The notes beneath the pieces are model-generated. The model was not told the DNA's origin and made no database searches. It saw nothing but the letters and a program-made list of their open reading frames with translations. Of a stretch of 64,000 bases of DNA, positions 22,488-34,050 are shown one piece after another (positions within the stretch are counted from its first letter, which is position 1; each line of letters begins with the position of its first letter). This stretch comes from Zeugodacus cucurbitae (taxonomy: Eukaryota; Arthropoda; Insecta; Diptera; Tephritidae). The stretch covers positions 415,001 to 479,000 of the forward strand of contig NC_071672.1 in the NCBI RefSeq assembly GCF_028554725.1. Reading direction: 5' to 3'. The translations under genes and the position numbers were made by a program.

Positions 22488-25480
22488 TGGGGGGTATTTT
22501 TCAGCTAAATTGTCAGGGATCGTATGCCGTGATGTGTGAGTTGGGGGGTTGTATGCTTGAGGGTGGGTGCGGCATTGCCTTACTCCAGGAGCCCTACACC
22601 ACCAATGGTGTGGTTCGGGGTCTTCCTGGAGTTTTCAGGGTCTTTACGGACCTCGGGGGTAATGCCGCAATTGTTGTGACGGATCCAAACTACGATTGCG
22701 TAGTGTTGGATTCGTCGCAACAGGGGGTGTGTGTTTCAGTAGAGGGGGAGTTCGGTAGAATGATTGTCGCTAGTTTGTATTGCAAATTTAGCGAGCCCCT
22801 AGAGCCCTGGGCTACATGGATAAGCTACTACTACTAGGGAGTAGTAGCCCATTTATCCTAGGGTTGGATGCGAATGCCTCGTCCTCGATGTGGTTTAGTA
22901 AGGTATCCAGACATTCGTCTGGATATCAAAGCCACATCCGAGGCGAGGTATTGAGTGAATGGGTGGTGGCTAAGAGCCTCCACATTTTGAATGAGCCGAG
23001 TGAATGGTTTACGTTTGAGGGGCCTAGGGGCATGAGTGATATTGACGTAACGTTAATGAATGAGGCAGCAAGGAGAGCGTTTGACGTCAGTTGGGAGATT
23101 AGGGGAGGGTGGGGATTGAGTGTTCATAATTTGATACAAATTATGATTTCTCTGCAATCCCCACCCTCGGCGTACGTGGGTCCATTGCGGCGATGGCGTA
23201 ACTCTGGTACTGACTGGAACCAATATGGACAGAATGTAAGGGAAGCGGTATTGGAAATACCGCTTAGTGAGTTTGAGGAACTGGGGGTGGACGAGCAAAT
23301 TGCAGGGCTGTATGAGTTGGTCTGGTGTGTTAATGGTAGGGTTTTCAGGAAGTATGAAAGTTCTAGGATTAGGAAAATTAAGTGGTGGACGAATGAATTA
23401 ACCTTGAAGAGGAGGACTGTCCGACGGTTGAGGCGAAAGTTTCAGCTTGCTCTGCGGTCCAATTCGGATAGGTTATCCCAGATCAGATATGATTTTAGTT
23501 GTGCGGTTAGAGAGTATAAGGATATGCTTTGTTGGGGAGAATAGGGACGACCTCTGGGGGCAGGTCTACAGGATCTGCAGGGGTCGTAAGAGGGAGGATA
23601 TCACCTCTCTCCGCGTTGGTGACTCTGTGTTATCAACGTGGAGAGAGTGTGCGGAGGTTCTGTTAGGAGCGTTCTTTCCCAGGGCTGAGGTTCAGGCACC
23701 TCAAGCACAAGAGGTACCTGTTCCTTCACTAGAAGATGAGGAGTTGGGATACGCCTTTGGCCTGGCCAGGTTTAAACGGTCCCCAGGTTTTGATGGTTTG
23801 AACGGAGAGATGTGCAAAAGCTTGTGGAAGTTCATTCCGGAATACTTGTAGGCCATTTATAATAAGTGCGTGTGGGAGGGATATTTTCCACGTGAGTGGA
23901 AAAGTTCCAGGGTCGTCCCTCTCCTGAAATCCCCTGATAAGATCAGGAGTGATCCTCGTTCTTATCGGGGCATCAGCCTGCTTCCGGTGCTTGGAAAAGT
24001 ACTGGAGAGGGTTATGGTGGACCGACTTCAGGAGCTAACGCGGGGTATGTGGTCGGATAGGCAGTATGGGTTCAGGAAAGGACGCAGTGTGGAAGATGCG
24101 TGGATGTATGTGCAGAATGTTGTTAGGGAGAATGTCAACAAGTATGTCCTAGGCATATTTGTTGACTTCAAGGGGGTATTCGATTATCTGATCTGGGATC
24201 GAGTGATAGAACGGTTAGAGGAACTTGGCTGTCCGGAAATTAGTCTCTGGCGAAGCTACTTTTCGGACAGAAAAGCCTCTATCGTTGGAATGAATGGGAG
24301 TGTGGAGATTGGAGTGGCTCGTGGCTGTCCACAGGGATCCATCTGTGGTCCATATATATGGAACCTCATGATGGACTCTCTGCTTGGGCAGCTCGAACCA
24401 CTCTGTAAGTGTTGTGCGTATGCGGACGACCTTCTTCTCCTTATTGAAGGTCGCTCAAGGCGTGAGTTGGATCGGGTGGGAGGACAATTTTTAGAAATTG
24501 TCCACAACTGGTGGATAAGTGTGGGTGTAGACATCTCGATGGACAAAACGGTGACAATGCATTTAAAAGGCAGACTGTCACCGGGGCGTCCACCGGTTGT
24601 CCGAGTGAATGGGGTCGGCATCAGGTATGTGACGCAAGTCAAGTACCTGGGGTTGACCATGAGTGAAAGTATGTGTTTTACTGCACATTTGGTGAGTGTG
24701 AAGGTGCGACTGCAGGCGGTCGTAGGTAAGGTTATGCGCGTTTTACGGAGTGATTGGGGCCTCGGACGTCGTGCTGTTCGCACCATATACCGCGGCTTAT
24801 TTGTGGCCTGTGCCACTTATGGAGCTGCTGTATGGTGGCGAATTGCCACGACGGTCTTCGGTCGCCGAAAGCTCCTCTCCGTCCAGCGTTGCATGATGCT
24901 CGCCTGTCTGCCTGTATGTCGCACCGTTCCTACGGATGCGTTGCTGGTGTTACTAGGTGCGCCCCCTCTTGACCTGGTTGTCATGCAGCGTGCTGTATCA
25001 TTCAGGTTAAGAAGGGGTCTGAGTGTGTCATTGCTGCGGAATGATTTGATTTCCGATGATGATGTGGAGAGGGAGGGATATTTAGGGAGCAAGAGGCTTC
25101 TAGATGATAGGGTCAGGTGTAGGTGGCAAGACCGTTGGGACAGTAGTCTCAATGGTCGGGTGACTTATGAGTACATCCGGAACGTTAGGTATGTAGAAGG
25201 AAACCCAGACTTCAGATTTTGTCTAAGTCTGGGTTTCTTGCTTACGGAGCATGGGCCTCTTAATGCATTCTTGCATAGGAGGCACCTTGCAGATAGTCCA
25301 GAGTGTATGTGTGGGGCGTGTGTTGAGGATTGGGTGCATGTTAAAGCGGAATGCCCGATGTACTCAGACATTAGGGACCTTGGGGGTATGGGGATTAGTT
25401 GGACTGATGGACGGTTAGATGTTAGTGGTGTGATCTCCACTAGTCGGGATACCGAACAGTTAGGGTCGTTTGAAAGAACA
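22487..25480 (+). pseudogene. R1-C ORF2, first copy (broken)
   Basis: The endonuclease starts at ATG 22487 (MGGIFQLNCQG, LQEPYTTNGV). Lesions in order: loss of 4 nt at about 22808 (shared with R1-A); loss of about 37 nt near 23530; and a TAG at 23849-23851 where relatives have GAG. The RT frame is then open from 23870 with YADD at 24419-24430 and the CMCGACVEDWVHV zinc motif. Before the usual C-terminus, at about 25480, it jumps back into the RT region, adding a meaningless tail to 25561. Confidence 0.88.
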
Positions 25481-25483
25481 GTT

Positions 25484-27165
25484 AGGCCATTTATAATAAG
25501 TGCGTGTAGGAGGGATATTTTCCACGTGAGTGGAAAAGTTCCAGGGTCGTCCCTCTCCTGAAATCCCCTGATAAGATCAGGAGTGATCCTCGTTCTTATC
25601 GGGGCATCAGCCTGCTTCCGGTGCTTGGAAAAGTACTGGAGAGGGTTATGGTGGACCGACTTCAGGAGCTAACGCGGGGTATGTGGTCGGATAGGCAGTA
25701 TGGGTTCAGGAAAGGACGCAGTGTGGAAGATGCGTGGATGTATGTGCAGAATGTTGTTAGGGAGAATGTCAACAAGTATGTCCTAGGCATATTTGTTGAA
25801 TTCAAGAGGGCATTCGATTATCTGATCTGGGATCGAGTGATAGAACGGTTAGAGGAACTTGGCTGTCCGGAAATTAGTCTCTGGCGAAGCTACTTTTCGG
25901 ACAGAAAAGCCTCTATCGTTGGAATGAATGGGAGTGTGGAGATTGGAGTGGCTCGTGGCTGTCCACAGGGATCCATCTGTGGTCCATATATATGGAACCT
26001 CATGATGGACTCTCTGCTTGGGCAGCTCGAACCACTCTGTAAGTGTTGTGCGTATGCGGACGACCTTCTTCTCCTTATTGAAGGTCGCTCAAGGCGTGAG
26101 TTGGATCGGGTGGGAGGACAATTTTTAGAAATTGTCCACAACTGGTGGATAAGTGTGGGTGTAGACATCTCGATGGACAAAACGGTGACAATGCATTTAA
26201 AAGGCAGACTGTCACCGGGGCGTCCACCGGTTGTCCGAGTGAATGGGGTCGGCATCAGGTATGTGACGCAAGTCAAGTACCTGGGGTTGACCATGAGTGA
26301 AAGTATGTGTTTTACTGCACATTTGGTGAGTGTGAAGGTGCGACTGCAGGCGGTCGTAGGTAAGGTTATGCGCGTTTTACGGAGTGATTGGGGCCTCGGA
26401 CGTCGTGCTGTTCGCACCATATACCGCGGCTTATTTGTGGCCTGTGCCACTTATGGAGCTGCTGTATGGTGGCGAATTGCCACGACGGTCTTCGGTCGCC
26501 GAAAGCTCCTCTCCGTCCAGCGTTGCATGATGCTCGCCTGTCTGCCTGTATGTCGCACCGTTCCTACGGATGCGTTGCTGGTGTTACTAGGTGCGCCCCC
26601 TCTTGACCTGGTTGTCATGCAGCGTGCTGTATCATTCAGGTTAAGAAGGGGTCTGAGTGTGTCATTGCTGCGGAATGATTTGATTTCCGATGATGATGTG
26701 GAGAGGGAGGGATATTTAGGGAGCAAGAGGCTTCTAGATGATAGGGTCAGGTGTAGGTGGCAAGACCGTTGGGACAGTAGTCTCAATGGTCGGGTGACTT
26801 ATGAGTACATCCGGAACGTTAGGTATGTAGAAGGAAACCCAGACTTCAGATTTTGTCTAAGTCTGGGTTTCCTGCTTACGGAGCATGGGCCTCTTAATGC
26901 ATTCTTGCATAGGAGGCACCTTGCAGATAGTCCAGAGTGTATGTGTGGGGCGTGTGTTGAGGATTGGGTGCATGTTAAAGCGGAATGCCCGATGTACTCA
27001 GACATTAGGGACCTTGGGGGTATGGGGATTAGTTGGACTGATGGACGGTTAGATGTTAGTGGTGTGATCTCCACTAGTCGGGATGCCGAACAGTTAGGGT
27101 CGTTTGAAAGATTTGCGCGCGTGTTGTTCAGGCGGCGAAGACAATTGGCTGAAGAAGGGGGTTAG
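25484..27165 (+). pseudogene. R1-C ORF2, duplicated RT and C-terminus
   Basis: This second copy of the RT-to-C-terminus part is nearly identical to 23850-25478 (offset 1634). It is open from about 25621 to the natural stop at 27165, with YADD at 26053-26064 and the R1 zinc motif. Small differences separate the copies, for example FVEFKRAFD here against FVDFKGVFD in the first. It has no start of its own and no endonuclease. Confidence 0.9.
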
Positions 27166-27653
27166 CTTCTGGTATGAAAGGTGTATGAATTGGATGAGAG
27201 AATGGGATTCAATCCCTAGTCACCAGTCCAGAGCTGTATGAAAGCTCAACTGGTAGTAGTTTCGGCTACGAGGTCTGACCGGAGACTTAATTCTGGTACC
27301 ACGGGGAGTAGGAGCCCTTGGAGTTCGCTCCAACCTGCTCGTGCGGACTGGCCCCTCGGGGAGTATCGTGGTGGTTGTGGTTCAATACCCAATTGCGGGG
27401 AGAGTGACTTTGGTCACTCAATGTGGAGTTGCATTGCAACCGGGTGCCGGACCCAAAGCACCGCAGAGGTTTTAGATAGGCCTCGAACCCCACCAAGGTG
27501 GTTAGTGTGTCCATTCCACACGCCAATTGGTACTGAATAATGCATTGCATTTTTCGGGGCGCTGATCATCGCATTGATTTGATCCGCTGTGCTTTTGAGC
27601 ACCGTGAGGTAAGGCCGTCGTCGGCAGGTACTCACGTTAATATTGGCTTTAGA

Positions 27654-28170
27654 TGTCCCTATCTGCGAAGAGCCGAAACCACATGGTGATATATTTGCAT
27701 ATAAGTACTAATTAATTTTCATATAAATACTAATTGTATGAATTCATTCAAGTAAATAATTTTCATATAAATACTACATAATTGTCATATAGATACTAAA
27801 TAATTTTCATATAGGTACTAAGTTTATGAATTCATACAAGTAAAAAATTTTCATATAAATACTAATTGTATGAGTTCATGCAAGTAAATAATTTTCATAT
27901 AAATACTAAATAATTTTCATATAGGTACTAAGTTTATGAATTCATACAAGTAAAAAATTTTCATATAAATACTTATTGTATGAAAATAATTTTCATATAA
28001 GTACTAATTAATTTTCATAGAAATACTAAATAATTTTCATATAGATACGTTTATGAATTCATACAAGTAAATAATTTTCATATAAGTACTAATTAATTTT
28101 CATATAAATACTAATTGTATGAATTCATACAAGTAATTAATTTTCATATAAATACTAATTAATTTTCATA
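27654..28170 (+). repeat. R1-target remnant then spacer subrepeats
   Basis: After a partial R1 target and a short piece resembling 28S downstream of it (CGAAACCACA), the sequence changes to spacer. The spacer is made of short repeats based on AATTTTCATATAAATACTA, alternating with TGTATGAATTCATACAAGTAA, about 20 bp each with variation. The same repeats continue at 30131-30260 after a Helitron. Confidence 0.82.
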
Positions 28171-30130
28171 TCTTAATATATAAAAATCACGTGTCACGTT
28201 GTTTGTTTTCGATGGACTCCTAAACTACTTAACCGATTTTAATGAAATTTTTATCACTGTGTGCAGTTTGGTCCAACTTGAAAGATAGGATAGTTTATAA
28301 CTCTCCTTATAGTCGCATTATTTATTTATTGCAAATTATTTGTTTATTATTAGCAAAGAGCTATCCACCAGTTGGTGGCGCTAAGTGCGCTGTGTTACAA
28401 TAGATGGCGCTACATTTCTTCCTAAATTTTCATGGATTTAAGCTGTCATAACAAAAGCTGTCACTTGCTAAAAACATTAAATGAAAATGCGTTGTTTGAA
28501 GTTTATATTATTTGTGGTAAAATTATACGAATCTATGACTTCCAATATTTTAAATTTAAGAAAAAATCACATACAATCCGTGAAATAAATAAAGTTATGT
28601 ACATATGTATGGTCAGACAAATAAGCAATGCTGCCACTCTTTTCCAGTAAATCTTCCTCGAATTCGGGAGATTTCAGAGGAATTTAGGAAATCGCAGAGT
28701 TGATTTCTGCATGTATTTCCTAAATGCAAAAAAAAAATCATTTATTCGCATTTAGGTATAGAATTTTGTATGGCTAATGCCCGGTTTCACAGTCCATACT
28801 TAAGTTGTGCCTAAATAAAATCTTAGCTAAGTATTGTTGCAAACTGAGTAGTCGTTTGCGTTTCACAGTCAATGCTTAATTTCTATAAAATTTTATTATG
28901 ATATATGGCAACGTTATGGGCAACATATGTTTTACAAATGTCATTCATAAAAATATGTTTGAAATATTTAAATTATAACAGACAATACATAAATTTGGGA
29001 GGAAAATTATATCAAAAATTGATGAAAACAACAAAAGAACCCCAAATTTCAACACTAGCGAGTCGGAGCACCTATGGGAACTGAAGGAAAAGTATAAGCT
29101 GTTATTGAGTGCAAACGAACGGACACTTGCCCTACGCTACGAAAGATGTCACTGAAAATTCAAAGCAAATTCAAAACAAAAATCAGCTGTTATTTAAGCA
29201 TTGCTTAAGCCTCCCATTTTCAGTGCTTAGCATAACCTAAGTATGAACTGAACACTATTTTCCTGTTTTATCTTAAGCACAACATAAGTATGGAGTAAAA
29301 TTATAAATAAATGTCCATTTGTGGGTTAGATTTGGATAATCCATGTTTATCCCATGGGCAATTATATGTTGCATGCTCACGTGTGGGAAAACCATCAAAT
29401 CTATTTGTGTTAGCTCGAGACAGGTTAACCAAAAATATTGTGCACCAATTAGTGCTAAGTTAAATTAAAATGTTTATAATTCAAAAAAATAAATACTACT
29501 ATTAAAAATTAAGAATTATCTATCCTAAGATTATAAAATTAAATGTTACATGTTATCAACTAACAATTTTGTAATTAACTTATTTGTTAAAAACTTGAAT
29601 ATAAATCAAAAATGAACTATTTTATGAAAATTTGTGCGTATTATCAACTCTACGAAAATTTTCATCAATAATTTTAAAAATTTTGACCTCAAGTTCAAAT
29701 CTCAATCCCGTGGATTTTTATACCAGATATATACTAAGGTTTCCTTCTTTATTCATAAATAATAATTTCACTGTAGTGAATAGTTTACTACAACACAGCA
29801 AATCTAAAATTGAGGAAATGTTCATTCTGAGAATTCGAATGATTCAAACCGATTTATCGTTTAAGTTCAAAATTTTTCAGTTTTATATGTACATACATAG
29901 GTATGTATGTGTCATGTTCGCGTGTTGGAGAGCCATCTTCTTTATTTGTTTACACGCTACAAAACAAAACAAAGAACGAACTTCGCTAAAAATATTTAAA
30001 TTGATCAGAGACGTTATTCCCTGAATATATTAACATTCAATACAAATAAATGGCCTTGAACAGAGTTCAAAAAGCGTTTTAACTATTTCAAATAAAAATT
30101 GGGCGGGGCGAAGTTCGCCGGGTCAGCTAG
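28171..30130 (+). mobile_element. Helitron family A, copy A1 (non-autonomous)
   Basis: A 1960-bp copy with clean ends: TCTTAATATATAAAAATCAC at 28171 and a GC-rich stem followed by GTCAGCTAG at 30130. It is inserted between A (28170) and T (30131) in the spacer repeats, which rejoin without loss. No Rep domain is present; only a helicase C-terminal remnant (29311-29463) is left. It must have been moved by proteins from another Helitron. Confidence 0.92.
29311..29463 (+). pseudogene. Helitron A1 helicase C-terminal remnant
   Basis: Fifty codons (MSICGLDLDNPCLSHGQLYV...) match the last segment of the PIF1-like helicase in Helitron A2 (54354-55060, minus strand), ending at the same stop. Upstream helicase sequence is missing, so it is a deletion remnant carried by a non-autonomous copy. 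Confidence 0.85.
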
Positions 30131-30455
30131 TAAATACTAATTAATTTTCATATAAATACTACATAATTTTCGTATAGATACTAAGTTTATGAATTCATAC
30201 AAGTAATTAATTTTCATATAAGTACTAAGTGTATGAATTCATACAACTAAATAACTTTCATATAAGTGCAAAAAAAAAAACAAAAAAAAAAATGTTAAGC
30301 TATTTTTGATGTTGTAATATTTCTTATAAGCATAATGCTCGTAGAAAATGATATAAATTACTTGTGTATATATGAATTTAAAACTTTTATATGGTTAAAA
30401 AGATTTTTTCCATACGATTTCGGGTTGGTGAGGTGTACGTGGCAGAAAACATATA
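30131..30455 (+). other. intergenic spacer upstream of the transcribed spacer
   Basis: Spacer subrepeats (to about 30260), an A-run, and then a more complex stretch containing TTTCGGGTTGGTGAGGTG. In the second unit this part is missing and Helitron A4 abuts the equivalent of 30456. A polymerase I promoter should lie here or just downstream, but I recognise no defined promoter motif. Confidence 0.7.
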
Positions 30456-31291
30456 TGTTGTATGAAACTTTTATATTAGTACTTGTATTAAAATTTTAAT
30501 ACTTGTATGAAATTGCATACTTAGTACTTATGTGAAAATTTTTTTCATATAAATATAAAAGTATTTAAGTGTAATATATAAAAGAGAGCAAAACAATTTA
30601 TTCCTGGTTTGCTACAGTTGGTTTAAATAGAAATAATTTTGTTAATAGTGAAATGTTATTAATTGAGATTATTCTTCTATACCTAACATAATGTAGTCGT
30701 TTTTTTTAATTTAACTTTTTTTGGGGTTTGTTCTTCTATTCACATAAAATATATGTGGGTAAAGAATAAAATTCAATAAAGTTAAATATTTATATTATTA
30801 CGCTCGAATACTTTCATATCATATATGAAATAAAATGAAAAATAATTGAATTGAAATTATTAATTTCAAATCAAAAGAAAAACGTATATACTCTTAAAAA
30901 AAGATATATACACTATATGCATTGAAATAAAGTAAAATGTATAAAAAACGATATTATTTGAAAGTTTAACAAATACAAGAAGAAACATCGTCCTTACATT
31001 AATAATTATATTATATATGTATAGAGAACGAAAATTCTTTCTCACGATAAGATACAATCTCTCAAAGTCCGAATAAGACCGCAATAAATAATACAATAAT
31101 ATGAAATTAAATGAAATGAAGTGAATTTTTTAATCAATCGTAGTAAAAGAAATTTCATAATTATTTATTGTCGCGATTTCGTTCTTCTTTACATTTTGTA
31201 TATGTCGTGTACTTAATTTTCAAATATTGAAAATATCATTATAAAAATTACTATAGTATGAAAAATATTATATAAATGAATAAAAAATATT
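30456..31291 (+). other. promoter-proximal spacer / external transcribed spacer, copy 1
   Basis: This region leads straight into an 18S 5' end and is nearly identical over its length to 61606-62442, which precedes the other 18S. It is AT-rich with no protein frame. The identity of two copies supports a functional 5' external transcribed spacer. The start of transcription is not identifiable by eye. Confidence 0.82.
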
Positions 31292-31349
31292 ATTCTGGTT
31301 GATCCTGCCAGTAGTTATATGCTTGTCTCAAAGATTAAGCCATGCATGT
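31292..31349 (+). rRNA. 18S rRNA: 18S rRNA stub (first 58 nt)
   Basis: A correct 18S 5' end (ATTCTGGTTGATCCTGCC...) that stops at GCCATGCATGT and switches directly to an internal 28S sequence. The rest of 18S, ITS1, 5.8S, ITS2 and the 5' part of 28S are absent. Confidence 0.95.
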
Positions 31350-31351
31350 AA

Positions 31352-31387
<36 letters not shown>

Positions 31388-31553
31388 GTCGAAACGACCT
31401 TAACCTATTCTCAAACTTTAAATAGGTAAGAACCTCACCTTTCTTGATATGAAGGTTGAGGTTATGATATAATGTGCCCAGTGGGCCACTTTTGGTAAGC
31501 AGAACTGGCGCTGTGGGATGAACCAAACGTAATGTTGCGGTGCCCAAATTAAC
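31350..31553 (+). rRNA. 28S rRNA: 28S rRNA fragment fused to the 18S stub
   Basis: Collinear with about 10410-10613 of 28S copy 1 (AATCTTATCTGGTAAAGCGA to GTGCCCAAATTAACA). A second breakpoint follows, with about 11 filler bases, before a later 28S piece. Confidence 0.93.
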
Positions 31554-31564
31554 AAACAAAATTA

Positions 31565-31723
31565 AATAAAGAATTTCGGTTCTTGTTCCCCGGATAGTAG
31601 TTACGTAGCCAATTGTGGAACTTTCTTGCTAAAATTTTATAAGAATTATATCGCAAGATATATATTCTTATTTAATTATAACGATTATCAATTAACAATC
31701 AATTCAGAACTGGCACGGACTTG

Positions 31724-31763
<40 letters not shown>

Positions 31764-31776
31764 TCCTAACGGGTGT

Positions 31777-31815
<39 letters not shown>

Positions 31816-31832
31816 AGTGAAGAAATTCAAGT

Positions 31833-31912
<80 letters not shown>

Positions 31913-31948
31913 GATGGATTAACGAGATTCCTACTGTCCCTATCTACT
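31565..31948 (+). rRNA. 28S rRNA: 28S rRNA fragment ending at the R1 site
   Basis: 28S from about AGAATTTCGGTTCTTGTTCC through GACTCTCTTAAGGTAGCC (the R2 site, uninterrupted) to the R1 target TGTCCCTATCTACT at 31935-31948. A truncated R1 follows immediately, as in a normal R1-interrupted gene. Confidence 0.94.
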
Positions 31949-33530
31949 TGGGGTTCTGTTAGGAGCGTTCTTTCCCAGGGCTGAGGTTCAGGCACCCCAT
32001 GCACATGAGGTACCTGTTCCTCCATTAGATGATGGGGAGCTGGGATATGCCTTTGGCCTGGTCAGGTCTAAACGGTCTCCAGGTTTTGATGGTCTGAACG
32101 GAGAGATGTGCAAATGCTTGTGGAAGTTCATTCCGGAATACTTATAGGTCATTTATGATAAGTGCATTTGTGAGGGATATTTTCCATGTGAGTGGAAAAG
32201 TGCCAGGGTTGTTCCTCTCCTGAAGTCGTCTGATAAGATCAGGAGTGAACCTCGTTCTTATCGGGGCATCAGTCTCCTTCCAGTGCTTGGAAAAGTGCTG
32301 GAAAGAGTTATGGTGGAACGGCTTCAGGAGCTAACGCGGGATTTGGGGTCGAATAGGCAGTATGGGTTCAGGAAAGGACGCAGTGTAGAAGATGCCTGGA
32401 TGTATGTTCAGAATGCTGTGAGGGAGAATACCAACAAATATGTCCTTGGCATATTTGTTGACTTCAAGGGGGCGTTTGATTACCTAATCTGGGATCGAGG
32501 GATTCAACGGCTAGAGGAACTTAACTGTTCGGAAATTAGTCTCTGGCGGAGCTTCTTTTCGGACAGGAAAGCCTCTATCGTTGGTATGAATGGGAGTGTG
32601 GAGATTGGAGTGGTTCGTGGCTGCCCGCAGGGATCCATCTGTGGTCCATATATTTGGAACCTCATGATGGACTCATTGCTTGGACAGCTCGAACCACTCT
32701 GCAGGTGTTGTGCGTATGCGGATGACCTACTTCTTCTGGTCGAAGGCTGTTCGAAGTCTGAGATTGAAAGGGTAGGAGGGCAATTGTTGGAGATTGCTCA
32801 TAATTGGGGTGTGGGTGTTTGGGTTGACATATCGATGGATAAAACGGTGACAATGCTCTTAAAGGGTAGACTGTCACCGGGGCGTCCACCGGTTGTCCGT
32901 GTGAATGGGGTCAGCATCAGGTATGTGACGCAAGTCAAATATCTGGGGTTGACCATGAGTGAAAGAATGCGTTTTACTCCACACTTAGTGAATGTGAAGC
33001 GGCGGCTGCAGGCGATTGTTGGTAGTGTCAGGCGCGTTTTACGGAGTGATTGGGGTCTCGGGCGTCGTGCTGTTCGCTCCATATATCGAGGTTTGTTTGT
33101 GGCCTGTGCCACTTATGGATCTCCTATATGGTGGAAGGTGGCTACGATGGTTTCGGGTCGTCGAAAACTTCTTTCTATACAGCGTTGCATGATGCTTGCC
33201 TGTTTGCCTGTATGTCGCACCGTTTCAACGGATGCGTTGCAGGTTTTATTGGGTGTGCCCCCTCTTGACCTGATTGTTTTACAGCGTGCTGTTTCTTTCA
33301 GGTTGGGGAGGGGTTTGAGTGTGTTATTGCTGCGGAATGAATGGATTTCTGACGATGATGTGGAGAGGTTGGGATATCTAGGAAGCAAGAGGCTTCTAGA
33401 TGACAGGACTGATGGACGGTTAGATGTTAGTGGTGTGATCTCCACTAGTTGGGATGCCGAACGATTAGAATTATTTGGTGTGTTTGCGCGTGAGGTGTTT
33501 AAGCGGCGAAGACAATTAGCTGGAAACTAA
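31949..33530 (+). pseudogene. R1-D ORF2 RT fragment
   Basis: The RT domain without endonuclease. A TAG in CTTATAGGTC (about 32145) interrupts it. From 32283 it is open to 33530 with GFRKGRS, FVDFKGAFD and YADD (32714-32725). The roughly 290-bp deletion keeps the frame, so the RT is joined directly to the last ORF2 residues (LFGVFAREVFKRRRQLAGN). Confidence 0.88.
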
Positions 33531-34036
33531 GTATAGTTTCTTTGTGTGAATGGTGTGTGTATTGTGTGTGTATTGGATGAGAGAATGGGGTCCAACCCCT
33601 GGTCACCAGTCCAGAGCAGTATGGAAGCTCAACTGGTAGTAGTTTCAACTACGAGGTCTGACCGGAGACTTAATTCTGGTACCACGGGGAGTAGGAGCCC
33701 TTGGAGTTCGCTCCAACCTACTCGTGCGGACTGGCCCGTCGGGGAGTATCGTGGTGGTTGTGGTTTAATACCCGAATGCGGCGAGAGTGATATTTGTCAC
33801 TCAATGTGGAGTTGCATTGCAACCGGGTGCCGGACCCAAAGTACGGCAGAGGTTTTAGATAGGCCTCGAACCTCACCAAGGTGGTTAGTGTGTCCATTCC
33901 ACACGCCAATTGGTACTGAATAATGCATTGCATTTTTCGGGGCGCTGATCATCGCATTGATTTGATCCGCTGTGCTTTTGAGCACCGTGAGGTAAGGCCG
34001 TCGTCGGCAGGTACTCACGTTAATATTGGCTTTAGA
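31949..34036 (+). mobile_element. R1: R1 element D (5'-truncated)
   Basis: Starts inside ORF2 just before the RT domain (GGGGTTCTGTTAGGAGCG) after a genuine 28S R1 site. It runs to the second-type 3' end (ATATTGGCTTTAGA). A deletion of about 290 bp near 33408 removes the zinc-motif segment of ORF2. It is followed by a target copy with one change (TGTCGCTATCTACT, 34037-34050) and then another R1 5' end. Confidence 0.92.
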
Positions 34037-34050
34037 TGTCGCTATCTACT
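34037..34050 (+). repeat. R1 target between R1-D and R1-E
   Basis: TGTCGCTATCTACT, the 14-bp target with a single C-to-G change, lies between an R1 3' end and an R1 5' start. Confidence 0.9.

Larger units (their letters stand above)
20134..27653 (+). mobile_element. R1: R1 element C with an internal duplication
   Basis: An R1 with 5' UTR (20134-21034), ORF1, ORF2 and 3' UTR. It is about 1.6 kb longer than normal because the RT-to-C-terminus part is present twice in tandem (from 23850 and again from 25484, offset 1634 bp). The 3' end is of the second type (ATATTGGCTTTAGA) and is followed by a partial target TGTCCCTATCT (27654-27664). Confidence 0.92.

Noticed and set aside
25480..25561. Apparent new C-terminal domain after the first R1-C ORF2
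   Set aside because: It is an out-of-frame reading of the duplicated R1 segment.
29632..30024. 130-codon frame in Helitron A1 (also at 53912 and 61158 in A2 and A4)
   Set aside because: Low-complexity AT-rich translation with no motif; length and frame vary between copies, so it is probably noncoding Helitron 3' sequence.
30866..31096. Antisense frame in the external transcribed spacer, also at 62018-62215
   Set aside because: AT-rich transcribed spacer just upstream of 18S; the frame is Phe/Ile-rich by base composition and differs in length between the two copies.
31292..31349. A complete 18S gene at 31292
   Set aside because: Only the first 58 nt are 18S; the sequence then switches to 28S.
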